Source of the DNA: JADGHX01 sp035760965 | GTDB taxonomy: Bacteria > Pseudomonadota > Gammaproteobacteria > Steroidobacterales > Steroidobacteraceae | DNA length: 64,000 nucleotides | Assembly (NCBI GenBank): GCA_035760965.1 | Contig: DASTRY010000007.1 | Location: 62,001 to 126,000, forward strand | Direction: 5' to 3' | Shown here: positions 41,858-50,883 of the stretch, piece after piece | Numbering within the stretch: position 1 is the first letter of the stretch | Layout of the letters: each line of letters begins with the position of its first letter | Position numbers and translations under genes: made by a program | The notes under the pieces: model-generated | The model's input: only the letters and a program-made list of their open reading frames with translations | The model's database searches: none | What the model was told of the DNA's origin: nothing

Positions 41858-42367
41858 GTGAGTCATTCGATCGATGTGCGTGGCACCCTCACGATCTTGG
41901 TCGGCGCGGTCATCGCGGCCGGTTGCGCCAGCACGCCGCGCGCGCCCGCGGAGCGCCCGACTGCCATCGTGGGCGAATCGCGACCGGCGGCGGCATCGGA
42001 GGGCGAACAGGTCGTTCGCGTAGCGGCCGGTCTCATCGGCAGCCCCTATCGGTACGGTGGCGCAGATCCGCGCCACGGGTTCGACTGCAGCGGGCTCGTC
42101 TTCTACAGCTTCGATCGGCTCGGCATCGAAGTGCCGCGTACGGCGGCGGACCAACGGCACGCCGCGAAGCCGGTGGCGCGCGATGAGCTGAGCCCCGGCG
42201 ACCTCGTGTTCTTTCGCAGCTCCGGGCGTCGCGTCGATCACGTCGGTATCTACGCGGGCGCCGGCCGCTTCATTCACGCGCCGAGCAAGGGCGCGGTCGT
42301 CACGTACGCCTATCTCGACGATCCCTACTATCGTTCACATTTCGTCAGTGCGGGACGTTTGTTGTAG
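41858..42367 (+). CDS. NlpC/P60-family cell-wall peptidase lipoprotein
   Basis: A 169-residue protein with lipobox VIAAGC (Cys near residue 20) followed by an NlpC/P60 domain: GSPYRYGGADPRHG, FDCSGLVFYSF with the catalytic Cys77, RTAADQ, DLVFFRSSG, RRVDHVGIYAG with the catalytic His, and FIHAPSKGAVV. These peptidases cleave the gamma-D-glutamyl-diamino acid bond or similar peptide bonds in the cell wall. I use the GTG at 41858, with GGAGGG upstream. It is 38 bases behind the GGDEF-EAL gene and probably cotranscribed, placing cell-wall cutting under the same local control as c-di-GMP metabolism. Confidence 0.93.
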   Translation: MSHSIDVRGTLTILVGAVIAAGCASTPRAPAERPTAIVGESRPAAASEGEQVVRVAAGLIGSPYRYGGADPRHGFDCSGLVFYSFDRLGIEVPRTAADQRHAAKPVARDELSPGDLVFFRSSGRRVDHVGIYAGAGRFIHAPSKGAVVTYAYLDDPYYRSHFVSAGRLL

Positions 42368-42496
42368 TCGGATGGCGACGCTTCGGCTTATGTCACGTCA
42401 GTAAGTACAATTGCATCGAGTGCTATTCATTCGGTGAGAGTCTGTGCACATAAAGTTGCTTGACGCTCAACCGCGACGAGTTGACACTGATGCCTG

Positions 42497-42584
42497 AGTG
42501 AAAAGGGCAAACCCGTCGAAAGGCGGGGACGCAAAGCCACCGGTCTACTGGAGCGCGCTCCTATGACGGCGGGGCTGCCACGAG
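42497..42584 (+). promoter_or_regulatory. Cyclic di-GMP-I (GEMM-I) riboswitch
   Basis: The conserved core of the class I c-di-GMP aptamer is clear. GGGCAAACC (42505-42513) is followed by a stem capped by a GAAA tetraloop (42518-42521), then GGGACGCAAAGCC (42526-42538), then a second helix closed by CGGTCTA (42541-42547) and a GGAGCGCGCTCC hairpin (42550-42561), and finally CGGCGGGGCTGCC (42567-42579), the tetraloop-receptor/3' strand region. This matches the Vibrio Vc2 layout element by element. A further inverted repeat GAGTC-GAGC-GACTC (42582-42595) directly after it could be part of the expression platform. It sits about 90 bases before the start of the SPOR-like gene. Whether binding turns the gene on or off cannot be told. 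Confidence 0.9.
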
Positions 42585-42675
42585 TCGAGCGACTCCGCCG
42601 ACTTCCCGCAGACCCATCTTCATCCAGCGTCTCCCGGAACCGATGGCCGTTTCAAACGGGGTTCGGGGAACGAAC

Positions 42676-44514
42676 ATGGGTCCACAAGCACGTATGGCGG
42701 CCGGAAAAGCACCACAGCCGGAAGCCGGGGGTGGCGCGGACGAGGGACAGGGCGTAGGCCCGTTCGTCATCAATCTCTGCTCTTCTACGACGCCGATGGC
42801 GTTGTCGTCTCCGGATTTGCCGGAGATGAAGCGTTTCAGCTTCTTCGTCAGCCGCCGCCGCGAGGACAATCGCGAGCGGTTCCGGCTCCATATGGGTTAC
42901 TTCAGCACGCTCGCAGAAGCCGAAGAATGGCTCGCGGTCGTGCGCGACATCTATCCGGGCGCGTGGGCCGGCGAAGCCCCCGGTAAGAAGCTGCGCGCCC
43001 GTGCGGCGGCCGCTGCTGCCGCCAACAATCTTCCGCCGCCGCCGACCGCTGCGCCACCGCGTGTGGTGAGCGTTTCCGCTCCGAGTCCCGCAGCCACGGC
43101 TCGCCCGGCCGCGGCCGCCGCACCCTCGACTCCGCCGAACATCGTCGTGCCGACGTTGCATGCCGCGCCGCCCGTTGCATCGCCGGCGCCGGCCGCCGCA
43201 TCGGCCTCAGCAAAGAATTCCGCGAGCGCGCTCATGCAGCCTGTGCTCGCTTCCGTACCGCGCCCGGTTGCGCAGCCGGCTCCGCCGCGCGCTGCCGCGC
43301 TCACTGCGGCGGCCCGTTCGGGGCAGCCTGCTCGTGCTGCGAGCGCCCCCGCTGCGCGTGGCGCGCAGCCCGCGCCCGCACAGTCGCGTCAGCTGGCGAA
43401 ACCCGCAGTCCCGAAAAAGCAGCCGCCGGTGCCGCCGGCGCTGGCCGGTTCCAACGTCCGCGAGGTCATGGCCGCGCTGGACGAAACGGGCGAGACGCGC
43501 GAGATGCGCGTGCCGCCGTATCAGACCTCGGCGCCTTCGGTCGCGCGAGCCTCGACATCTCCGGCAAGCGCCGCCCCTGGCGTGTCGGGCATGCGGGCCT
43601 CTGGCTCCGCCACCGCGGGTCATCGCGCACCCGTGCAGGTGACGGAACAGCCGCGAACGAAGGCGCCTATTTCTCAGCGTCCGCCGGTGCAGGCGAGCGA
43701 CTCGTCTGCAGCGCTGACGGACACGCAGGTGCTGCGCTTCCTCGAGCAACGTCGCGAGGATGGCACCGCCCGCGGCGACGACGATGCGAATTCCGGTATC
43801 TCGCTGCTGAAGCCCGATGACACGCAGACGCGCCTCGCATTGAAGGACGCCGTGCGCGACAACGCGCCGGTGTCGTTCGCCGTGCAGCTGCAGTGGTCGG
43901 TGTCGCCGATCCAGCTCGATCAGGTTCCGCCGCTCGCCATCTTCAGCGCGTACACGCTGTACACGGTCGAAGGCAGCCGCGAGGGCCGCAAGTGGTACGG
44001 GCTGCGGCTCGGCTTCTTCTCCGATGCGATCTCGGCGAAGCAGGTGGCGTACTACGTGCGCTCGGAGTTCGCGAGCGTCGCGGTCGTGCCGGTGAGCCCA
44101 CAGGAGAAACAGCGCGCCGGAGCCGAGGAGAACAAGGCGACCACGGGCCGCTTCGCCAAGCCGCAAGTGCCGCAACCGAAGGTCGAGGAATTCAAGCTGT
44201 TCGACGACGACAAGTCGGTCGTGCAGGAACCGCCGCGGCCCCCGGCCAAGCCCGCCGTACCCAAGGCGGCCGCGAAGGCGGCGCCGCCGAAGAAGAACAA
44301 GCCGCTCGGCAAAGTGCGTGCGAAGGAGCAGCGCTCGCCGAAGACGCTGGAGGAGACGCTCGAGATTCTCGGCGCGAGCGATCTCGAGATCGACAACGGG
44401 CGGGGCGAGCTGCTGAACGACACCGGAGTGCGTCACCTGCGCGTTCAGGTGCAGAAAAACACGCCGTTCGCCAAGCTGCTGGATCGGTTGTCGGAGCGCG
44501 TGCGGCGCAGCTGA
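42676..44514 (+). CDS. Protein with two SPOR-like domains, downstream of c-di-GMP riboswitch
   Basis: A 612-residue protein (start ATG 42676 with GGGGAA five bases upstream; an ATG at 42643 is an alternative and would add 11 residues). The N-terminal third has a segment like a SPOR domain (PFVINLCSSTTPMALSSPDL, FSFFVSRRREDNRERFRLHM, GYFSTLAEAEEWLAVVRD). A long Ala/Pro-rich region follows (about residues 105-390). A second SPOR-like segment is at about 415-475 (SAYTLYTVEGSREGRKWYGL, GFFSDAISAKQVAYYVRSEF). The C-terminus (about 555-612) carries LGASDLEIDNGRGELLNDTG. SPOR domains bind denuded peptidoglycan strands. No membrane helix or signal is obvious, which is odd for that role. The riboswitch upstream makes it a probable c-di-GMP-controlled gene. 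Confidence 0.87.
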   Translation: MGPQARMAAGKAPQPEAGGGADEGQGVGPFVINLCSSTTPMALSSPDLPEMKRFSFFVSRRREDNRERFRLHMGYFSTLAEAEEWLAVVRDIYPGAWAGEAPGKKLRARAAAAAAANNLPPPPTAAPPRVVSVSAPSPAATARPAAAAAPSTPPNIVVPTLHAAPPVASPAPAAASASAKNSASALMQPVLASVPRPVAQPAPPRAAALTAAARSGQPARAASAPAARGAQPAPAQSRQLAKPAVPKKQPPVPPALAGSNVREVMAALDETGETREMRVPPYQTSAPSVARASTSPASAAPGVSGMRASGSATAGHRAPVQVTEQPRTKAPISQRPPVQASDSSAALTDTQVLRFLEQRREDGTARGDDDANSGISLLKPDDTQTRLALKDAVRDNAPVSFAVQLQWSVSPIQLDQVPPLAIFSAYTLYTVEGSREGRKWYGLRLGFFSDAISAKQVAYYVRSEFASVAVVPVSPQEKQRAGAEENKATTGRFAKPQVPQPKVEEFKLFDDDKSVVQEPPRPPAKPAVPKAAAKAAPPKKNKPLGKVRAKEQRSPKTLEETLEILGASDLEIDNGRGELLNDTGVRHLRVQVQKNTPFAKLLDRLSERVRRS

Positions 44515-44522
44515 GCGCTCCC

Positions 44523-44545
44523 GGGCGCGCTATCGGTGCGCGCCC
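44523..44545. terminator. GC-rich hairpin between convergent genes, possible terminator
   Basis: GGGCGCGC (44523-44530) and GCGCGCCC (44538-44545) form a perfect eight-base-pair stem with a seven-base loop. It lies between the stops of the SPOR-like gene and the convergent Zn-ribbon/uvrA operon, so it could act for both directions. There is no T-tract, as is common for such hairpins in high-G+C bacteria, and I cannot exclude a chance structure. Confidence 0.45.
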
Positions 44546-44578
44546 AGGGGATGGCTCGGCAATAGCTAGCAACGTTCG

Positions 44579-44881
44579 TCAGCGCTTGCCGAACAGCTTC
44601 TCGAGCTCGGCGCGCGCCTTGTCGACTTCCGCGGTGTTGGGCGGGGTGTAGGCGCCGGCCCGCGGCTTGAAGTGATCGCAGAAGTTCGCGCGCGTCTTGT
44701 CGCGCACTTCCTCCGCCGTCGGCTCGCGGCAGTGCTTGGCCACGCGCGTGTCGTAGTCCACGCACATCTTGCAGACGTGCAGCTCGGCGCGGCACTTCGG
44801 GCACTCGTCGAGGCGGCGCAGCGGCAGGCTCAAGTCCGCCAGCGCAAATCCGCATTTCCAGCATGAGAGATCGTTCTTCAC
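44579..44881 (-). CDS. Small zinc-ribbon protein coupled to uvrA
   Basis: A 100-residue protein with several Cys pairs: CWKCGFALADLSL, LDECPKCRAELHVCKMCVDY and HCREP (spacings C-x2-C, C-x2-C, C-x2-C), which look like one or two zinc ribbons. The C-terminus is charged (AEVDKARAELEKLFGKR). It begins at a GTG whose bases overlap the uvrA stop (GTGA), so its translation is coupled to uvrA. No named family is recognised. UvrA also contains zinc modules, but whether this protein meets UvrA is not shown by the sequence. Confidence 0.82.
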   Translation of the reverse strand: MKNDLSCWKCGFALADLSLPLRRLDECPKCRAELHVCKMCVDYDTRVAKHCREPTAEEVRDKTRANFCDHFKPRAGAYTPPNTAEVDKARAELEKLFGKR

Positions 44882-47800
44882 GCCGCGACTGTACGCCGGG
44901 TTCGCTCGCGCAGGAACTCGTGCAGCACCCGGCCCGTGTGCGAGCTCGCCTTCTTGCGCGCCACCGCCGCCGGCGGGCCTTCGGCCACGACCTGGCCGCC
45001 GGCCGCCCCCGCTTCCTGTCCCATGTCGATGATCCAGTCCGCCTCGGCCATGACATCGAGGTTGTGCTCGACCACGACCGCGCTGTTGCCGGCATCGACC
45101 AGCCGATGCAGCACGTGGATGAGCTTCTCGACATCCGCCATGTGGAGCCCGACGGTCGGCTCATCGAGCACGTAGAGCGTGTGCTTCGGCTTCTGCCGCA
45201 GCAGCCGGTCCGCATCCCCGCGCACCTTCGCGAGCTCGGCGACCAGCTTGATGCGCTGAGCCTCACCGCCGGAGAGCGTCGGGCTCTGCTGACCCAGCGT
45301 GAGGTAACCGAGCCCCACGTCCTGCAGCAGCTTCAGCGCGTGGTGCACGCGTGTATGCGCGCGGAAGAACTCGACCGCATCGTCGACGTTCATCGCGAGC
45401 ACATCGCCGATGCTCTTCTCGCGCCACAGCACCGACAGCGTTTCGGAGTTGAAGCGTTTGCCGTTGCAGGCGTCGCACAGCACCTTCACGTCGGGCAGGA
45501 AGCTCATCTCGATGGTCTTCACGCCCTGGCCCTCGCATTCCTCGCAGCGGCCGCCGGCCGTGTTGAACGAGAAGCGGCTCGCGGTGTAGCCGCGAATGCG
45601 GGCCTCGGTCGTGTTCGCGTAGATGCGGCGGATCTCGTCCCAGAAACCGATGTAGGTCGCCGGACACGAGCGCGGCGTCTTGCCAATGGGCGTTTGATCC
45701 ACTTCGAGCACGCGATCGACGTGCTCGACACCGCGCACCGCGCGGCAGCCGACGAGCTCTACGGCGCTCTTTACCTTCCCGCCGCCGGCCCGAGCCGCGA
45801 GATCGCGCGCTAGGCGGGTTGCCGCGGCCTTCAGGCCCTTGCCGTTCTTGCCATTGCTCTCGGGCTTCGCGCCGTTCGTCGTGCCCACGAGCCGCTTGAG
45901 ATTCGTGTACAGCACGTCGCGCGCGATGGTCGACTTGCCCGACCCCGATACGCCTGTGATGACGACGAGCCGTCCGAGCGGCACCTTCACATCGACCTTG
46001 CGGACGTTGTGCAGATCGACGCGCTGGAGCTCGAGAGCCGGTGTGCGCGCATCGACCGGCCGATGCGGCGCGGACGGATGCGACAGCGGCTCGCGCAGGA
46101 AGCGCCCGGTGATCGAGCGCGGGTTGCGAATCAGATCGTCGACCTTGCCTTCGCCGACGATCTCGCCGCCGCGCACGCCGGCCGCCGGACCGAGATCGAC
46201 GACGTGATCCGCCCGCCGGATCGTGTCCTCGTCGTGCTCGACGACGACGAGCGTGTTCCGATGCGACGAAAGCTCCGCGAGCGAATCCAGGAGGATCTCG
46301 TTGTCGCGCGGATGCAGGCCGATGGTCGGCTCATCGAGCACGTAGCACACGCCCTGCAAGTTCGAGCCGAGCTGCGCGGCCAGTCGAATACGCTGCGCCT
46401 CGCCACCCGACAAGGTGGGCGCCGCGCGATCGAGCGCTAGATACCCGAGGCCCACGCGCGCGAGGAACTTCAGGCGCGCGCGAATTTCGGCGAGCAGATC
46501 GCGCGCGATCTCCTTCTCACGCGGATTGAGCTTCAGCCTGCCGAAGAACTCCGCCGCGCCCTCGATCGGCTCGCGGGTGAGCGAGGCGATGCTGCGCTCG
46601 CGGAACTTCACGTTCAGCGCGACCGGATTCAGACGCTGCCCCGCGCAAGCGGTGCACGCCGTCGGCTCGTGCTCGTACCACTCGTTCCACCAGATCTCCT
46701 CGCCGCTTTGCTCCTCGTCGAAGCCCGCCATCTCCACGCCCGTGCCGTAGCAGCTCTCGCACCAGCCGTGCTTCGAGTTGAACGAGAAGAGGCGCGGATC
46801 GAGCTCGGAGAAGCTGCGCCCGCACGCAGGGCACGCGCGCCGCGTCGAAAACACGGTGACGTTGTCGGACTTCGGCCCGAGCACGTGCACGATGCCCTTG
46901 CCGAAGTCGAGCGCGCGCGTGAGGGCGTCGTGCAGCGTGGTGTCGGTCTTCGCGTCCACATCGATCTCCGCCACCGGCAGCTCGATCGTGTGCTCTTTGA
47001 AGCGCGACAGGCGCGGCCACTGCTTCGTCGAGATGCTCGCGCCGTCGACGCGCAGAGTCTTGAAGCCTTTCTTCGCCGCCCACTTCGCGAGGTCCGTGTA
47101 GTAGCCCTTGCGCGCGACGACCAGCGGCGCGAGCAGCGCGATGCGCTTGCCGCGATAGTCGCGCAGCAGCCGCGCACCGATCGATGCGGCGCTCTGCGGC
47201 TCGATGGGCACCTGGCAATCCGGGCAGTACTGCGTCCCGAGCTTCACGTACAGCAGGCGCAGGAAGTGGTAGATCTCGGTGAGCGTCGCGACGGTGCTCT
47301 TGCGTCCGCCGCGGCTCGTCCGCTGCTCGATCGCGACCGTCGGCGGAATGCCGTAGATGGCGTCGACATCGGGCCGTGCGGCGGGCTGCACGAACTGCCG
47401 CGCATACGCATTGAGCGATTCGAGATAGCGCCGCTGGCCTTCGTTGAAGAGGATGTCGAAGGCGAGCGTCGACTTGCCCGAGCCCGACACGCCCGTCACG
47501 ACCGTGAAGCAGTCGCGCGGGATCTTCACGTCGATGTTCTTCAGGTTGTGCTCGCGCGCGTTGTGAATGACGACGGCATTGCGCGCCAGATTCTTCGCGC
47601 GCGCGTGCTGGTTCGAACGCGTCTCCGGCACGCGCAGCTCGGTGGCATTGTCGTTGAGCGCGCCGATGGCGCTGACGAGCGGCGCATCCTTCGCGAGAGC
47701 CTCCTCGTACGCCGTGAGGGCCTGGCCGGTGAACGAGCGCGGATTCGCGCGCACTTCGCGCGGCGTGCCCGCGCAGACGATCTCTCCGCCGCGGTCGCCG

Positions 47801-50800
47801 CCTTCGGGCCCGAGGTCGATGATCCAATCCGCCGCGCGGATCAGATCGAGGTTGTGCTCGATCACGAGCAGCGAATGTCCTGCCGCCAGCAGCTTGCGGA
47901 AAGCGCGCAGGAGCTTCGCCACGTCCTCGAAGTGCAGGCCCGTCGTGGGCTCATCGAACAGGAACAGCTTGCCGTGATGCGTCGTGCTCGATGCGACGCT
48001 GCTCGAGGCGGTGGCAAGGTGCCCCGCGAGCTTCAGCCGTTGCGCTTCGCCGCCCGAGAGCGTCGGGACGGGCTGGCCGAGCTTCACGTACTCGAGACCC
48101 ACGTCCGCGAGCGGCGCGAGCCGCAAGGCCACTTCGCGCGAGTCCGCGAAGAACGCGAGCGCCTCGGTGACCGTCATCTCGAGCACCTCGGCGATGTTGG
48201 CGCGCTTCTTGTTCGCGCCTTCGCGCTTGATCTCCAGCACCTCGTCGCGATAGCGCTTGCCGTCGCAGTCCGGGCAGCGCAGGTACACGTCCGAGAGGAA
48301 CTGCATCTCGACATGCTCGAAGCCGTTGCCGCCGCAGGTGGGGCACCGGCCATTGCCGGAGTTGAAGCTGAACGTCCCGGAGGTATAGCGCCGTTCGATC
48401 GACGCGGGCTCGTTCGCGAACAGCTCGCGGATGCAGTCGAATGCGCCGACGTAGCTCGCGGGATTCGATCGCGTGGTCCGCCCGATCTGGCTCTGATCGA
48501 CGAGCACGACGTCATCGATCAGATCCGCTCCGCGCAAGGAGTCGAATTCGCCCGGCGCCTCGGTCGGCTTACCCTGATACTTCAGCAGCGCGGGATACAG
48601 CACGTCCTCGACGAGCGTGGATTTGCCCGAGCCCGACACGCCCGTGACGCACACGAGCCGCTTGAGCGGAATGCGCACGTTCACGTTCTTGAGATTGTGC
48701 TGGCGCGCGCCGCCCAGCTCCAACCAGCGATTCGCGCGCGCCTCGGCGATGACGCCGCCATCCGCGTCGACCGCGGGCTTGCCGCTCGAGGCGCCGGGCG
48801 CCGCGGTATCGGAGGGCTGGGCCACGACCTTCTCGCCGCTCAGGTACTGACCCGTGAGCGAGCGCTCGTGCTTGCGGATTTCGCGCGGCGTGCCGAAGAA
48901 CACGACCTCGCCGCCGCGCTCGCCCGCGCCGGGGCCGAGATCGAGGATGCGATCCGCTTCGAGCATGATCTGCGGATCGTGCTCCACCACGATGAGCGAA
49001 TTGCCGGCATCACGCAGGCGCTTCATCACGCCGATGACGCGCAGCATGTCGCGCGGATGCAGGCCGATCGAGGGCTCGTCGAGCACGAACAGCGTGTTCA
49101 CGAGCGAGGTGCCGAGCGCCGTCGTCAGGTTGATGCGCTGAACTTCGCCGCCGGACAGCGTGCGCGATTGCCGATCGAGCGTGAGATAGCCGAGTCCCAC
49201 GTCCGTCAGATAGTTGAAGCGCGTGCGGATCTCGCCCAGCAGCAGGTCCGTCGCTTCATCGAGCGGCTGCGGCAGCTCGAGCTTGCGGAAGAACTCGCAG
49301 GCGCGCTCGAGCGGCAACAGCATGATGTCGTGAATGGTGAGGCCGGGGAGCGACTGCAGCGTCTCGTCGCTCCACTCGACACCGGTCGGCTTGAAGCGCT
49401 TGTCCGGAGCGAGCACGGAATCGGCGAGCTCGCGGCTGCCGATGCGCCACTGCAGCGCCTCGGTCTTGAGACGGGCGCCGTTGCACGTCGTGCACGGCGT
49501 GTACGCGCGGTAGCGCGAGAGCAGCACGCGCACGTGCATCTTGTACGACTTGGTTTCGAGCCACTCGAAGAAGCGCTTGCAGCCGTACCAGACGCCCTGG
49601 TTCCACGAACCTTCGCCTTCGATCACCCACCTGCGATGCTCGGCGCTCAGCTCGCGCCACGGGCGGTCGAGCGGGATGCCGCGCTTCTTCGCGAATTTCA
49701 GCAGATCATCCTGGCATTCCTTGTAGGACTGCGTTTGCCACGGACGCACGGCGCCGGCGCGCAGCGATTTGCTCTCGTCGGGAATCACGAGCCCGTAGTC
49801 GATGCCGATGGTGCGGCCGAAGCCGCGGCAGGTCTCGCAGGCGCCGACGGGCGAGTTGAACGAGAAGAGGCTCGGGATCGGCTCGCGATAGGACAGATCG
49901 CAGTCGGGGCAGTGGAGCTCGTTCGAATATTTCCAGCAGTCGAGACTCTTCGGCGGGTCGCCCGCGTCGACGACGTGCACGTTCACCCGGCCGCGGCCGA
50001 CGCGCAGCGCGGCTTCGAGGGATTCGAGCACTCGGCCGCGCTCGGCGTTGCCCAGGCGAAAGCGGTCCTGCACCACGAGCAGGGTCTTCGGCGGCGAGTC
50101 GTCCTTCTTGGTGCCGCGCTTGTGTGCGCTCTTCGTCGCCGAGCCCTTCTTGCGGGCGCGGGCGGTCGAGGAACTTGAAACGCCCACGGACTGCGACGCG
50201 TCGATCGGCGTCAGCTCGAACGGCTCCGCGCTCAGCGCCGCCGCACGCTCGCTCGCGCTGCCCGCGCGCGCAGCGGGGCTGCTGCGCTCACCTGCGGTCG
50301 CGCCAGCCAATGCACCGTCCGGATCGAAGAACCGCGTGTATCCCTGCTTCTCGAGCAGGTCCCGCACCTCGGCCTCTTTGAAGCTCTTGGGGACCGGCAC
50401 GGGAAAACACAGCAACAGGCGCGGATCGCCCGCCGCCTGCGCGCGCGCCTGCATATCCGCGTAAATGCTTTCGGCCGTGTCGCGCCGGACCGGCTTGCCG
50501 CAGCAACGACAGAACAGCGCGCCCGCGCGCGCGAACAGCAGCTTCAGGTGATCGTTCAGCTCCGTCATCGTCCCGACGGTGGAACGCGACGTGCGCACCG
50601 GATTCGTCTGATCGATGGCGATCGCGGGCGGGATGCCGGCGATGGCATCGACCTGCGGCTTGTCCATGCGATCGAGGAACTGCCGGGCGTAGGGCGAGAA
50701 CGTCTCGACATAGCGTCGCTGCCCCTCGGCGTACAACGTGTCGAAAACCAGCGACGACTTGCCCGAGCCGGAGACGCCCGTCACGACGACGAGCTCGTTG

Positions 50801-50883
50801 AGCGGCAGCTCGAGATCGAGATTCTTGAGGTTGTTCTGGCGCGCGCCACGCACCACGATGGCGTCGCGAGAGACGTCGTTCAT
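44878..50883 (-). CDS. uvrA: Excinuclease ABC subunit A, tandem-duplicated giant form
   Basis: A 2001-residue UvrA, about twice the usual 940. It consists of two UvrA-like halves: about residues 1-1070 and 1090-2001. Each half has two nucleotide-binding domains, so there are four Walker A loops of the form GVSGSGKS and four signature motifs of the form LSGGE[AV]QRI/L. Zinc modules are visible in both halves (CPTCGGNGFEHVEMQFLSD; CDACNGKRFNSETLSV). The first half has a low-complexity insert around residues 190-260. UvrA recognises bulky DNA lesions with UvrB in nucleotide excision repair. Such tandem UvrA proteins are known in some Beta- and Gammaproteobacteria; a normal-length uvrA may exist elsewhere in the genome. 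The start is the ATG at 50883 (MNDVSRDAIVVRGAR). Confidence 0.93.
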   Translation of the reverse strand: MNDVSRDAIVVRGARQNNLKNLDLELPLNELVVVTGVSGSGKSSLVFDTLYAEGQRRYVETFSPYARQFLDRMDKPQVDAIAGIPPAIAIDQTNPVRTSRSTVGTMTELNDHLKLLFARAGALFCRCCGKPVRRDTAESIYADMQARAQAAGDPRLLLCFPVPVPKSFKEAEVRDLLEKQGYTRFFDPDGALAGATAGERSSPAARAGSASERAAALSAEPFELTPIDASQSVGVSSSSTARARKKGSATKSAHKRGTKKDDSPPKTLLVVQDRFRLGNAERGRVLESLEAALRVGRGRVNVHVVDAGDPPKSLDCWKYSNELHCPDCDLSYREPIPSLFSFNSPVGACETCRGFGRTIGIDYGLVIPDESKSLRAGAVRPWQTQSYKECQDDLLKFAKKRGIPLDRPWRELSAEHRRWVIEGEGSWNQGVWYGCKRFFEWLETKSYKMHVRVLLSRYRAYTPCTTCNGARLKTEALQWRIGSRELADSVLAPDKRFKPTGVEWSDETLQSLPGLTIHDIMLLPLERACEFFRKLELPQPLDEATDLLLGEIRTRFNYLTDVGLGYLTLDRQSRTLSGGEVQRINLTTALGTSLVNTLFVLDEPSIGLHPRDMLRVIGVMKRLRDAGNSLIVVEHDPQIMLEADRILDLGPGAGERGGEVVFFGTPREIRKHERSLTGQYLSGEKVVAQPSDTAAPGASSGKPAVDADGGVIAEARANRWLELGGARQHNLKNVNVRIPLKRLVCVTGVSGSGKSTLVEDVLYPALLKYQGKPTEAPGEFDSLRGADLIDDVVLVDQSQIGRTTRSNPASYVGAFDCIRELFANEPASIERRYTSGTFSFNSGNGRCPTCGGNGFEHVEMQFLSDVYLRCPDCDGKRYRDEVLEIKREGANKKRANIAEVLEMTVTEALAFFADSREVALRLAPLADVGLEYVKLGQPVPTLSGGEAQRLKLAGHLATASSSVASSTTHHGKLFLFDEPTTGLHFEDVAKLLRAFRKLLAAGHSLLVIEHNLDLIRAADWIIDLGPEGGDRGGEIVCAGTPREVRANPRSFTGQALTAYEEALAKDAPLVSAIGALNDNATELRVPETRSNQHARAKNLARNAVVIHNAREHNLKNIDVKIPRDCFTVVTGVSGSGKSTLAFDILFNEGQRRYLESLNAYARQFVQPAARPDVDAIYGIPPTVAIEQRTSRGGRKSTVATLTEIYHFLRLLYVKLGTQYCPDCQVPIEPQSAASIGARLLRDYRGKRIALLAPLVVARKGYYTDLAKWAAKKGFKTLRVDGASISTKQWPRLSRFKEHTIELPVAEIDVDAKTDTTLHDALTRALDFGKGIVHVLGPKSDNVTVFSTRRACPACGRSFSELDPRLFSFNSKHGWCESCYGTGVEMAGFDEEQSGEEIWWNEWYEHEPTACTACAGQRLNPVALNVKFRERSIASLTREPIEGAAEFFGRLKLNPREKEIARDLLAEIRARLKFLARVGLGYLALDRAAPTLSGGEAQRIRLAAQLGSNLQGVCYVLDEPTIGLHPRDNEILLDSLAELSSHRNTLVVVEHDEDTIRRADHVVDLGPAAGVRGGEIVGEGKVDDLIRNPRSITGRFLREPLSHPSAPHRPVDARTPALELQRVDLHNVRKVDVKVPLGRLVVITGVSGSGKSTIARDVLYTNLKRLVGTTNGAKPESNGKNGKGLKAAATRLARDLAARAGGGKVKSAVELVGCRAVRGVEHVDRVLEVDQTPIGKTPRSCPATYIGFWDEIRRIYANTTEARIRGYTASRFSFNTAGGRCEECEGQGVKTIEMSFLPDVKVLCDACNGKRFNSETLSVLWREKSIGDVLAMNVDDAVEFFRAHTRVHHALKLLQDVGLGYLTLGQQSPTLSGGEAQRIKLVAELAKVRGDADRLLRQKPKHTLYVLDEPTVGLHMADVEKLIHVLHRLVDAGNSAVVVEHNLDVMAEADWIIDMGQEAGAAGGQVVAEGPPAAVARKKASSHTGRVLHEFLRERTRRTVAA

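Noticed and set aside
46669..50178. A 1169-codon open frame antisense to uvrA
   Set aside because: It mirrors the third-position GC bias of uvrA, has no domain motif or ribosome site, and uvrA is clearly real. Similar long antisense frames over the coiled-coil FHA gene (1581-3965), the kinase/PEGA region (24077-25762) and the actin-like gene (28242-29735) were dropped for the same reason.
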